A program made the translations under genes and the position numbers. A DNA stretch of 10,287 nt from Novosphingobium sp. (GTDB lineage: Bacteria > Pseudomonadota > Alphaproteobacteria > Sphingomonadales > Sphingomonadaceae): NCBI GenBank assembly GCA_021299075.1, contig JAJTFU010000095.1, positions 1 to 10,287 on the forward strand. Direction: 5' to 3'. Below, one piece after another: positions 1 through 6,921 of the stretch. The stretch's first letter is position 1, and each line of letters begins with the position of its first letter. The notes under the pieces were generated by a model, which saw only the letters and a program-made list of their open reading frames with translations, did not search any database and had not been told where the DNA came from.

Positions 1-905
1 AACGGATGCACCACGCCTGGATCCTGGCGGGGCCGCGCGGACTGGGCAAGGGCACCTTTGCCCGGGCCGCGGCGGCTGAACTGGTGGCTGAAGCGGGCGT
101 GCCGCAGCCGCCCGCTGACCGCCATCCCGATATCCTTGTCCCCGAGCATCCGCCCGAGAACAAGGAAGAGGAAAAGAAGCGTGCCGACGGCCAGGAAGAT
201 GTCCGCCGCAAGCGCTCGATCCCAATCGACGAGATCCGGACGGTCCAGCACCGCCTGACCACTCGCCCGACGCTCGGTTCGCGCCGCGCCGTGATCATCG
301 ATCCGGCCGATGATCTCGAAAAAGGCGCGGTCAACGCCCTGCTCAAGAGTCTGGAGGAGCCGCCGGTGGGAACCTATTTCCTGCTCGTCGCGCATCGGCC
401 GGGCCGACTGTTGCCGACCATCCGGTCGCGCTGTCGGATCTTGCGCTTCGCTCCGCTGGCCGATGCCGAGGTTGACGCGGTGCTGCGGGTGGCGGCGCCG
501 GAAGTCGATCCTGCTGCCCGTGAAGCCGCCGTGGCGGCAGCCCAGGGCGCGCCTGGCGTGGCGCTGGAATTTCTTGACCAGAATCTGGGGGCGATCCTGA
601 AGGCGATGCAGGTCATCCTCGCGCGCGGCGATGATGACTTTGCCCTGCGCGGCCTGCTGGCGGAAGAGATCGGCGCCCGCCCGGATCGTGACCGGATGCA
701 GGCCGTTGCGGAACTGGCGCGGGCGGTGGTGGCCGCTGATCTGGCCAAGGCATCACGCGCGCGCCAGGCGTTGATCATCGCGGCCCATGCCGAACTGGTC
801 CGCCTGGCCGGGCAGTTGCCGACCTACAACTTCGATCCTGGTCTTGCCGCCATGGAAATTGGCGGGTTGCTGGCCTCCGCCGCGATGCCTAGAGAGGCCG
901 CGTAA
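1..905 (+). CDS. holB: DNA polymerase III subunit delta prime, 5' end outside window
   Basis: Clamp-loader subunit delta prime, part of the pentameric AAA+ complex that opens the beta sliding clamp and loads it on primed DNA. The reading frame is open to the left edge. The Met at position 6 (MHHAW) corresponds to an internal site in family members, which usually have about 20 more residues before it, so the true start lies outside. Counting from that Met, a P-loop GPRGLGKGT is at residues 9-17, a Walker B-like VIIDPADD at 96-103, and the clamp-loader SRC motif (TIRSRC) at 138-143, followed by the helical collar domain. Residues 50-70 form a highly charged insert rich in Glu, Lys and Arg. The gene ends in TAA, 27 bases before metG, so the two are probably co-transcribed. 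Identification is from motifs and gene order. Confidence 0.93.
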   Translation, partial: RMHHAWILAGPRGLGKGTFARAAAAELVAEAGVPQPPADRHPDILVPEHPPENKEEEKKRADGQEDVRRKRSIPIDEIRTVQHRLTTRPTLGSRRAVIIDPADDLEKGAVNALLKSLEEPPVGTYFLLVAHRPGRLLPTIRSRCRILRFAPLADAEVDAVLRVAAPEVDPAAREAAVAAAQGAPGVALEFLDQNLGAILKAMQVILARGDDDFALRGLLAEEIGARPDRDRMQAVAELARAVVAADLAKASRARQALIIAAHAELVRLAGQLPTYNFDPGLAAMEIGGLLASAAMPREAA

Positions 906-913
906 CCCTATCC

Positions 914-920
914 GGAAAGA
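914..920 (+). promoter_or_regulatory. Ribosome binding site of metG
   Basis: A purine-rich GGAAAGA lies 12 bases before the ATG of metG at 933, in the 27-base gap after holB. The spacing is somewhat long, but it supports the chosen start, and residue 1 fits the family N-terminus (MAEPFYITTAIAYPNG). Confidence 0.45.
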
Positions 921-932
921 CTGCAAACGGCC

Positions 933-2498
933 ATGGCCGAACCCTTCTATATCACCACCGCGATTGCTTATCCCAATGGCCGCCCGCATATCGGTCACGC
1001 CTATGAAGCGATCGCCGCCGATGCCATCGCCCGCTTCCAGCGGGCCATGGGCCGCGATGTCCGCCTGGTTACCGGGACTGACGAGCACGGCCTGAAGATG
1101 GACCAGACCGCACGCAAACTGGGCCGTGATACACTTGAGTTTGCGACAGAAATGTCGAATTATTTCCGTGAAATGTGCGCCGCTCTTAATATCAGTTACG
1201 ATGCATTCCGGCGCACTACGGAAGATCAGCACAAGGCCGCCTCGGTCGCGATCTGGCAGGCGATGGAAGCTGCGGGTGATCTCTATCTCGATCGCTACGA
1301 GGGCTGGTACTCGGTCCGCGACGAAGCCTTCTATGACGAGAGCGAGCTACAGGACGGGGAAGGGGGGCAGCGCCTCTCGCCGCAGGGCACACCGGTCGAG
1401 TGGACGGTTGAGGAAAGCTGGTTCTTCCGCCTGTCGAAATATCGCGACTATCTGATCGAGCTCAACGAAACCCCCGGCTTCCTTGAGCCGGAAAGCCGCC
1501 GCAATGAAGTGCTGGCCTTCCTGAAGGGCAACGAGTTGCGCGATCTGTCGGTCTCGCGGACCAGCTTCGACTGGGGGGTGCCAGTGCCAGGCAGCCCGGG
1601 GCACGTGATGTACGTTTGGGTCGATGCCCTGACGACCTACCTGACGGGGATTGGCTTCCCGGATCGTGAGGGCGATTTTGCGCGCTTCTGGCCGGCCGAT
1701 CTGCACCTGATCGGCAAGGATATTGTCCGCTTCCACACGGTCTACTGGCCCGCCTTCCTCAAGAGCGCGGGCCTGCCAGCGCCGAAAGCGGTGTTCGGAC
1801 ACGGCTTCCTGCTGCATCGGGGCGAGAAAATGTCGAAGTCGCTCGGCAACGTTGTCGATCCGCTGGAACTGGCCGAACGCTTCGGGGTGGATCAGCTGCG
1901 CTATTTCCTGCTGCGCGAAGTCAGCTTCGGCCAGGACGGATCCTATTCGGCCGAGGCGATTGTTACGCGCTGCAATGCCGAGCTTGCCAACAGCTTCGGC
2001 AACCTGGCGCAGCGCTCGCTGTCGATGATCTTCAGGAACCTTGAAGGCAAGCTTTCGACCTTCGAACCGGCCGAAGCCGACAAGGCCTTGCTCGATGCGG
2101 TTCACTCAGCCTGTGCGATAGAGTTTCCGGCCGCTTTCGGCGCGCTTGACCTGTCGGGCGCCATTGAGGGTTGGATGAAGGCCGTCTTTGCCTGCAACCA
2201 GTATGTCGACGAACAGGCCCCCTGGGCGCTGCGCAAGACCGATCCGGAGCGGATGCGTGTGGTGCTGATGACGCTATTCAGCGCGGTCCGCAGTCTGGCT
2301 ATTGCGATCCGCCCGGTGGTGCCAGCCTCAGCCGATCGCCTGCTCGACCAGATGGGCATTGCCGCTGAGGCGCGCGACTATGCGGCGCTTGGCGCTGCAG
2401 ACTGGTTGACCGAGCTCGTCAGCAGCGGGTTTGTGCTAGAACAGCCGGTGGGCGTGTTCCCTCGGCTTGAACTGCCGGAAGACGAGGCAGCAGACTGA
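933..2498 (+). CDS. metG: Methionyl-tRNA synthetase
   Basis: Cytoplasmic class I aminoacyl-tRNA synthetase that charges tRNA-Met, including initiator tRNA, with methionine. The 521-residue product has the HIGH signature PHIGHAY at residues 18-24, the substrate-pocket segment VTGTDEHG at 46-53, and KMSKS at 299-303 within GEKMSKSLGN. The C-terminal half is the helical anticodon-binding domain. The connective region (about 115-160) has no CxxC pairs, so this looks like the short zinc-free form common in alphaproteobacteria, and there is no C-terminal EMAP/tRNA-binding extension. The length is typical for that form. Its stop TGA shares one base with the ATG of tatD (TGATG at 2496-2500), so tatD is probably translationally coupled. 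Nothing in the sequence suggests damage. Confidence 0.97.
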   Translation: MAEPFYITTAIAYPNGRPHIGHAYEAIAADAIARFQRAMGRDVRLVTGTDEHGLKMDQTARKLGRDTLEFATEMSNYFREMCAALNISYDAFRRTTEDQHKAASVAIWQAMEAAGDLYLDRYEGWYSVRDEAFYDESELQDGEGGQRLSPQGTPVEWTVEESWFFRLSKYRDYLIELNETPGFLEPESRRNEVLAFLKGNELRDLSVSRTSFDWGVPVPGSPGHVMYVWVDALTTYLTGIGFPDREGDFARFWPADLHLIGKDIVRFHTVYWPAFLKSAGLPAPKAVFGHGFLLHRGEKMSKSLGNVVDPLELAERFGVDQLRYFLLREVSFGQDGSYSAEAIVTRCNAELANSFGNLAQRSLSMIFRNLEGKLSTFEPAEADKALLDAVHSACAIEFPAAFGALDLSGAIEGWMKAVFACNQYVDEQAPWALRKTDPERMRVVLMTLFSAVRSLAIAIRPVVPASADRLLDQMGIAAEARDYAALGAADWLTELVSSGFVLEQPVGVFPRLELPEDEAAD

Positions 2499-3274
2499 TG
2501 CTGATCGATTCGCATTGCCACCTTGAATACAAGGGCCTGGTCGAGGATCAGGCAGGCGTGCTGGAACGGGCGCGACAGGCCGGGGTGGGGGGCTTCCTCT
2601 CGATCTCGACCCGCCAGCGCGAATGGGGCCAGGTGATCGCTACGGCCGAACGCGAGGCTGACGTTTGGGCCAGTGTTGGCATTCACCCGCATGAGGCGGA
2701 TGGCCATGCCGATCTGGGCGAAGCGGCCTTGCTGGGAGCCGCCGAACATCCGCGGGTCATCGCCATCGGCGAAACCGGGCTCGACTATTATTACGACCAC
2801 TCCGACCGCCAGGTGCAGCAAGCGCTATTCCGCCGCCATATCGCGGTCAGCCGCGCGACCGGGTTGCCGATCATCATCCACACCCGCGATGCCGAGGATG
2901 ATACTGCTGCGATCCTGCGTGACGAAATGGAGCAGGGCGCCTTCCCGGCCCTGATCCACTGCTTTACCGCTTCGGCCGACTTCGCCCGGATCGTGCTCGA
3001 TCTGGGCCTGACGATATCGCTGTCAGGGATCGTGACGTTCAAGAATGCCAAGGACTTGCAGGCAATAGCTGGAGAAGTTCCGGAAGACCGCTTGCTGGTC
3101 GAAACCGATGCACCGTTCCTGGCACCAGTACCCAACCGCGGCAAGGTTTGCGAGCCGGCCTTCGTTGCCGACACGGCGCGGTTCGTGGCCGGTCTGCGCG
3201 GCGTGACGCCCGAGGCTTTGGCCGAAACCACAACTGCCAATTTCCGGCGCCTGTTCAGCAGGGCGGCGTTGTGA
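2498..3274 (+). CDS. tatD: TatD-family metal-dependent hydrolase (DNase)
   Basis: Cytoplasmic TIM-barrel metallohydrolase of the TatD family. Characterised members are Mg-dependent 3'-5' exonucleases on DNA. All metal ligands expected for the family are visible in the 258-residue product: HxH at His6/His8 (DSHCHLEY), Glu92 in IGETGLDYYY, His128 in IIHTRDAEDD, His154 in LIHCFTAS, and Asp204 in VETDAPFLAP. The length is normal. It starts inside the metG stop codon and ends in TTGTGA, where the next gene's GTG begins, so it sits in a coupled run of genes. The association with metG is very common in bacteria. The exact paralogue (TatD, YcfH-like or YjjV-like) cannot be settled from one sequence; the position next to metG favours the YcfH-like group. 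Confidence 0.93.
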   Translation: MLIDSHCHLEYKGLVEDQAGVLERARQAGVGGFLSISTRQREWGQVIATAEREADVWASVGIHPHEADGHADLGEAALLGAAEHPRVIAIGETGLDYYYDHSDRQVQQALFRRHIAVSRATGLPIIIHTRDAEDDTAAILRDEMEQGAFPALIHCFTASADFARIVLDLGLTISLSGIVTFKNAKDLQAIAGEVPEDRLLVETDAPFLAPVPNRGKVCEPAFVADTARFVAGLRGVTPEALAETTTANFRRLFSRAAL

Positions 3275-4038
3275 AGCTGGTGATGCTTGGCTCTGGTACC
3301 TCAACCGGGGTGCCGCGGATCGGCAACGATTGGGGCCTGTGCGACCCGAACGAGCCGAAAAACCGCCGAACCAGGGCCTCGATCATCGTCGAAAGCGCAG
3401 CTGGTCAGCGCATTCTGGTCGATACCTCGACCGATCTGCGCCAGCAATTCCTGGCCAATGGCATTGACCGGATCGATGCGGTGTTCTGGACCCATGATCA
3501 CGCTGACCATGTCCACGGGATCGATGATCTGCGGCCGCTGCGCTATGGTCGTGGCGGGCCGATCCCAGGCTATGCGATTGGCGAGACCGTCCGGCGGCTG
3601 CGGCAGCGCTTCGACTATGTGTTCGCGGGTCAGCACGGCTACTATACGATCGTCGAACTCGACACACTTGACCGCTTGCGAATCTGCGCCGGGTTCGGGA
3701 TCGCCCATTGCCAGATGCCGCACGGACCGGCACAGAGCACTGCGATGCGCTTTGATTGCGATGGCAAGACAATCGGTTACGCCACAGACTTCAGTGCGAT
3801 TACCAGGGAAATGGTGGACCTGTTTGCCGGGATCGACCTGCTGGTGGTGGATTGCCTGCGTCGCGAACCGCATCCGACCCATGCGTGCCTGGATCTTGCG
3901 CTTGAATTGGTGGAAGCCAGTCGCGCCCAGCAGGCCGTGTTGACGCATCTCGACAAGTCGATGGATTATGCGACCTTGTCGGATGAAGTGCCGCCGCATG
4001 TCGCGGTGGGTTACGACGGACTGGAGATTGTCCTGTGA
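3271..4038 (+). CDS. MBL-fold metallohydrolase (PhnP / RNase Z-like group)
   Basis: Metallo-beta-lactamase-fold hydrolase of 255 residues, probably binding two metal ions. It starts with the beta-strand and loop MLGSGTSTGVPRIG. The metal signature HDHADH is at residues 75-80, and further likely ligands are His151 (MPHGP), Asp173 (YATDFS) and His226 (VLTHLDKS). This architecture belongs to the group with PhnP (cyclic phosphodiesterase) and RNase Z-like proteins; the substrate cannot be read from the sequence. I chose the GTG at 3271, which overlaps the tatD stop as GTGA. The frame is open further upstream, to 3148, but that part is Arg-rich, is not family-like, and is simply tatD read in another frame. 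The C-terminus overlaps the start of the next small gene by four bases. The gene is consistently found after tatD in alphaproteobacteria. Confidence 0.9.
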   Translation: MKLVMLGSGTSTGVPRIGNDWGLCDPNEPKNRRTRASIIVESAAGQRILVDTSTDLRQQFLANGIDRIDAVFWTHDHADHVHGIDDLRPLRYGRGGPIPGYAIGETVRRLRQRFDYVFAGQHGYYTIVELDTLDRLRICAGFGIAHCQMPHGPAQSTAMRFDCDGKTIGYATDFSAITREMVDLFAGIDLLVVDCLRREPHPTHACLDLALELVEASRAQQAVLTHLDKSMDYATLSDEVPPHVAVGYDGLEIVL

Positions 4039-4208
4039 GCACGACTGCGCAGATCGTGACGATCATCTCGGTGCTGTTGAGCCTCTACCTGGTGACACGC
4101 GGCTTTCGCAGCCATGGTTTGTCGATGAATCAGACAGTGAAGATGGCGCTGGTCTGGGCCGTGATTATCGCGGTGGGGACGTTCCTGATCAGCCGAGTGG
4201 CTGGATAG
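4035..4208 (+). CDS. Small two-helix membrane protein, function unknown
   Basis: A 57-codon gene beginning with GTG, four bases before the end of the MBL hydrolase stop (GTGA overlap), and ending in TAG. Two hydrophobic stretches are visible: about residues 7-20 (IVTIISVLLSLYLV) and 37-54 (MALVWAVIIAVGTFLI). They are joined by a basic, polar loop (TRGFRSHGLSMNQTVK) that should face the cytoplasm, giving an N-out/C-out hairpin by the positive-inside rule. I do not recognise the family. Evidence that it is real: coupled overlap with the upstream gene, a clean membrane-protein pattern with both helices, and a position that fills the otherwise empty space before mazG. Role unknown; co-transcription with tatD and the MBL gene is likely. 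Confidence 0.72.
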   Translation: MSTTAQIVTIISVLLSLYLVTRGFRSHGLSMNQTVKMALVWAVIIAVGTFLISRVAG

Positions 4209-4249
4209 TGCCTGTTTTTATTTTACATAATATATATTATCATCCTTAA
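4209..4249 (+). promoter_or_regulatory. AT-rich palindromic promoter-like region before mazG
   Basis: Of these 41 bases, 33 are A or T, while the flanking genes are GC-rich. The region contains a perfect 14-base palindrome, ATAATATATATTAT, at 4227-4240. It includes -10-like hexamers CATAAT (4226-4231) and TATTAT (4235-4240). TATTAT ends 9 bases before the mazG ATG, so transcription could begin at or just before the ATG. There is no convincing -35 box (CTGTTT at 4212-4217 is weak) and no Shine-Dalgarno sequence. It may be a promoter, an operator for a dimeric repressor, or both. The function is inference; the composition and palindrome are directly visible. Confidence 0.5.
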
Positions 4250-5044
4250 ATGATCGAGCCAACCGTGCCCCCCATCGACCGCCTCCTCGCCATCATGGCT
4301 CGCCTGCGCGATCCGCAGAGCGGCTGCGAATGGGATCTGGCGCAGAGCTTTGCAACGATCGCACCCTATACGATTGAAGAAGCCTATGAGGTTGCCGACG
4401 CCATCGAGCGGAACGATCTGCCGGCGCTGAAAGAAGAGCTGGGTGACCTGCTGCTTCAAGTGGTGTTCCACGCTCGCATCGCCGAAGAAGCTGGCCACTT
4501 CGATTTCCACGCGGTCGCTGAAACCATCAGCGCCAAGATGGAAGCGCGCCATCCTCACATCTTTGGCGACCAGGCCGACGAAGGCCAATCTCGCGAGGAA
4601 CGCTGGGAAAGCCTCAAGGCTGAAGAACGCGAAGCCAAAGGCGCGACCAGCGCGATGGACGGGGTCGCTCAGGCCCTGCCAGCCTTGCTCCGCGCCGAAA
4701 AGCTGCAGAAACGAGCCGCACGCCAGGGTTTTGATTGGCCCGATCGCGAAGGGCCCGCCGACAAGCTGCGCGAGGAAATGGCAGAGCTTGCTGCAGCCGG
4801 AACAGAAAATGAACAGCTAGAAGAGGCCGGAGACCTGCTCTTTGCAGCGGTCAATCTCGTCCGCGCCTATGGCGTCGCTCCTGAGGACGCTCTCCGCGCG
4901 GCCAACACCAAATTCGAGCGGCGCTATCGCGGTATGGAGGCCCTCGCCAGCCAGCGCGGAACCGCGTTCTCAAGCCTGAACCTTGATCAGCAGGAAGCCC
5001 TGTGGCGTGACGTCAAGGCGTCAAAGCCGGATAAAGCGCCCTAG
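4250..5044 (+). CDS. mazG: Nucleoside triphosphate pyrophosphohydrolase MazG
   Basis: Cytoplasmic house-cleaning all-alpha NTP pyrophosphatase (NTP to NMP plus PPi). In E. coli, MazG also lowers ppGpp under starvation. The 264-residue product opens with the family segment LLAIMARLRDP (12-22), then GCEWD (25-29; the usual form is GCPWD). The first MazG domain shows the Mg-binding acidic helices TIEEAYEVADAI (41-52) and KEELGDLL (61-68). The second repeat is visible as LREEMAEL followed by EEAGDLLFAAVNLVRAYG. The start is the ATG at 4250; no ribosome binding site is visible before it, and the next Met (residue 16) would cut into the conserved N-terminus. The last 24 bases overlap the 3' end of hflX on the other strand. 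Intact, with no sign of damage. Confidence 0.94.
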   Translation: MIEPTVPPIDRLLAIMARLRDPQSGCEWDLAQSFATIAPYTIEEAYEVADAIERNDLPALKEELGDLLLQVVFHARIAEEAGHFDFHAVAETISAKMEARHPHIFGDQADEGQSREERWESLKAEEREAKGATSAMDGVAQALPALLRAEKLQKRAARQGFDWPDREGPADKLREEMAELAAAGTENEQLEEAGDLLFAAVNLVRAYGVAPEDALRAANTKFERRYRGMEALASQRGTAFSSLNLDQQEALWRDVKASKPDKAP

Positions 5045-6376
5045 TTCGCGCGGTTCAAGCCGCACCGTCAGCCGCCGCAGCGGCCCGCGTTCATCCTCAC
5101 CGCCATCGTCATCCGCGATGACCTCGCCATGCGCATGAAGCCAGGCAATCCGCTGTCCGTCACTGACCGGCACAACAAATTCGTGCGGACGCGCGCCGGA
5201 GGTCAGCAGCTTGGACACCGCGGTAAGCAGTTCACCGCAGCCCTGGCCGGTGATTGCCGATAGCGGCACGATCACCTCGTCCGGATGGGCCGCGATCTGC
5301 GCGGTAAGTTCCTCTGCCCGTTCAGCCGGGAGCAGGTCCCATTTGTTCCAGGCCTCGAGGGTCGGGATGGTGGGGACGCTGCCCTCCCCTTCGATCAGTC
5401 CCAGTTCGGCCAGCACATCCAGCACCTGCCGCTTCTGTGCCAGGCTGTCTGGATTGGCGATATCGCGCACGTGGACAATCACGTCAGCGGCCGTGACCTC
5501 TTCCAGCGTGGCCCGGAAAGCGGCCACCAGTTGGGTCGGCAGGTCGGAAATGAAGCCGACAGTGTCGGACAGGATCGCCTTGTCGACACCCGGCAGGCGG
5601 ATTCGCCGCATGGTGGGATCAAGCGTGGCAAAGAGCAGGTCTTCGGCCATGACCCCGGCTCCGGTCAGCCGGTTGAACAGGGTCGATTTGCCGGCATTGG
5701 TGTAACCAACCAGCGCAATTACCGGCCAAGGGGCCTTCTCGCGCCGGCTGCGGTGCAGGCCGCGGGTACGGCGGACTTGCTCCAGCTCGCGGCGCAGGCG
5801 GGCCATGCGGTCGCGGATCATCCGGCGGTCCGCCTCGATCTGCGTTTCACCCGGCCCACCGAGGAAGCCGAAGCCGCCGCGCTGCCGTTCAAGGTGAGTC
5901 CATGAGCGAACCAGGCGCCCGGCCTGGTAATCGAGGTGAGCAAGCTCAACCTGCAGGCGCCCTTCGGCCGTCGCCGCCCGCTCCCCGAAGATCTCGAGGA
6001 TCAGCCCGGTCCGGTCGATTACCTTGCGCTTGAGCTTGTCTTCCAGGTTGCGCTGCTGGATCGCAGTAAGCGCCCCATCGACAATCACCAGCTCAGCCTG
6101 CTCCATTTCGCAGGTCGCAGCGATATTCTGGATCTGACCCTCGCCGAAGAGCGTGCCAGCCCGCGCCTCGCGAATCGGGACGGCCATCGCTTCGACCACG
6201 ACCAGCCCGATCGCGAGCGCCAGGCCCTTGGCCTCTTCCAGGCGCGCGTCCGGATCGGCCGCGGCGCCGCGCGAGCGGAACGTCGGGCACACGATCACGG
6301 CCCGTGCGCCGCGGGCTACGTCTTCGCGGTTATCGTCAAGAAAGCTCAGATTTCGTCGTCCTCTTCCCCGTCCCAC
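5021..6376 (-). CDS. hflX: GTPase HflX
   Basis: Ribosome-associated GTPase that in E. coli splits stalled 70S ribosomes, notably after heat stress. The 451-residue frame has the HflX N-terminal domain with the glycine-rich signature RGGFGFLGGPGETQ (about 166-179), a coiled helical linker, and then the G domain: G1 GYTNAGKST (224-232), G3 DTVGF (271-275), G4 NKWD (344-347), G5 SAI (373-375). A C-terminal domain ends in GRFIRL. The start is uncertain. The most upstream start, GTG at 6376, lies 31 bases inside hfq and adds an odd GRGRGRR leader. The alternative is a CTG at 6350, which overlaps the hfq TGA and follows a purine-rich GAAGAGGAC. Either way hflX is coupled to hfq, as is usual in proteobacteria. 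The 3' end overlaps mazG tail to tail. Confidence 0.95.
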   Translation of the reverse strand: MGRGRGRRNLSFLDDNREDVARGARAVIVCPTFRSRGAAADPDARLEEAKGLALAIGLVVVEAMAVPIREARAGTLFGEGQIQNIAATCEMEQAELVIVDGALTAIQQRNLEDKLKRKVIDRTGLILEIFGERAATAEGRLQVELAHLDYQAGRLVRSWTHLERQRGGFGFLGGPGETQIEADRRMIRDRMARLRRELEQVRRTRGLHRSRREKAPWPVIALVGYTNAGKSTLFNRLTGAGVMAEDLLFATLDPTMRRIRLPGVDKAILSDTVGFISDLPTQLVAAFRATLEEVTAADVIVHVRDIANPDSLAQKRQVLDVLAELGLIEGEGSVPTIPTLEAWNKWDLLPAERAEELTAQIAAHPDEVIVPLSAITGQGCGELLTAVSKLLTSGARPHEFVVPVSDGQRIAWLHAHGEVIADDDGGEDERGPLRRLTVRLEPRELGRFIRL

Positions 6377-6921
6377 TCACCGGTCAAGTCGACCGGGGTG
6401 ACGGGTTGGATGGTCGAGACTGCATGCTTGTAGGCGAGCTGCACATAGCCCTCACGCTCAAGCAGCATGCAGAACAGGTCATAGGCAGCGACCCGGCCCT
6501 GCAGCATCACGCCGTTGACCAGGAACATGGTGACCTGGACCGCTTCTTTGCGCAGGCTGGAGAGGAACACGTCCTGGAGCAGGCGGGTCTTCTTGCCCCC
6601 CTCCCCGGCGCTGCCGAACTGTCCGGCATCGATCGGCTGGCTGGGCATGATCGTCGATACGGCATGCTTGTAGACCAGCTGCGACTGACCATCGCGGCGC
6701 AGCAGGATAGAGAAGTTGTCGAACCAGGTAACAATGCCCTGCAGCTTCACGCCCTTCACCAGGAACATGGTGACGGGGATCTTGTTCTTGCGGAGCAGGT
6801 TGAGGAACTGGTCCTGAAGGTTCTGGCCCTTGCCAGCGACCACGGGAACAACAGTCGCTGCTGGCACTTCGGCTTCTGCCTTCGGCGGGCGCGGGCGCGC
6901 GCTCAGGGTGCGAGAGGTCAT
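6346..6921 (-). CDS. hfq: Tandem two-domain RNA chaperone Hfq
   Basis: RNA chaperone that pairs small RNAs with mRNAs. The 191-residue protein contains two complete Sm-like domains, about residues 31-97 and 111-177, offset by exactly 80 residues and identical at 40 of 70 aligned positions. Both keep the Sm2 signature YKHAVST (K85/H86 and K165/H166), LQD-F near the N-terminus and MFLV-G. Domain 1 resembles E. coli Hfq closely. Domain 2 differs at RNA-contact positions: Met139 where E. coli has Lys31, Leu149 where it has Gln41, and fewer rim basic residues (RKEA for RRER). A proline/alanine-rich leader (about 1-30) and an acidic tail (EWDGEEDDEI) flank the domains. By geometry, three chains could form a pseudo-hexamer ring; this is inference. 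The ATG at 6921 was chosen because AAGGAG lies 6 bases upstream; the open frame further upstream is not family-like. Confidence 0.95.
   Translation of the reverse strand: MTSRTLSARPRPPKAEAEVPAATVVPVVAGKGQNLQDQFLNLLRKNKIPVTMFLVKGVKLQGIVTWFDNFSILLRRDGQSQLVYKHAVSTIMPSQPIDAGQFGSAGEGGKKTRLLQDVFLSSLRKEAVQVTMFLVNGVMLQGRVAAYDLFCMLLEREGYVQLAYKHAVSTIQPVTPVDLTGEWDGEEDDEI
6422..6774. repeat. Internal direct repeat within hfq (80-codon period)
   Basis: The two Hfq domains are still recognisable as DNA repeats at a fixed offset of 240 bases. GCATGCTTGTA occurs at 6422-6432 and 6662-6672. ACCAGGAACATGGTGAC occurs at 6518-6534 and 6758-6774, extending leftwards with only a few mismatches through a shared GCCCTGCAGC. 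The exact multiple of three and the lack of any indel between the copies fit an in-frame tandem duplication of an ancestral single-domain hfq. Confidence 0.85.

Noticed and set aside
1347..2105. Long open frame of 252 codons antisense to metG
   Set aside because: Typical shadow frame in GC-rich DNA; metG on the plus strand has complete family motifs, and the antisense product resembles no family I know.
3148..3270. N-terminal extension of the MBL hydrolase
   Set aside because: This upstream stretch is the tatD 3' end read in another frame, Arg-rich and not like MBL proteins; the GTG at 3271 in the GTGA overlap gives the normal family N-terminus.
4190..4224. CAGCC-GAGT-GGCTG hairpin (4190-4203) followed by a T-run (4215-4219) as an intrinsic terminator of the small membrane gene
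   Set aside because: The T-run starts 11 bases after the stem and the stem has only 5 pairs, and the stem lies within the coding region. This is not the geometry of an intrinsic terminator.
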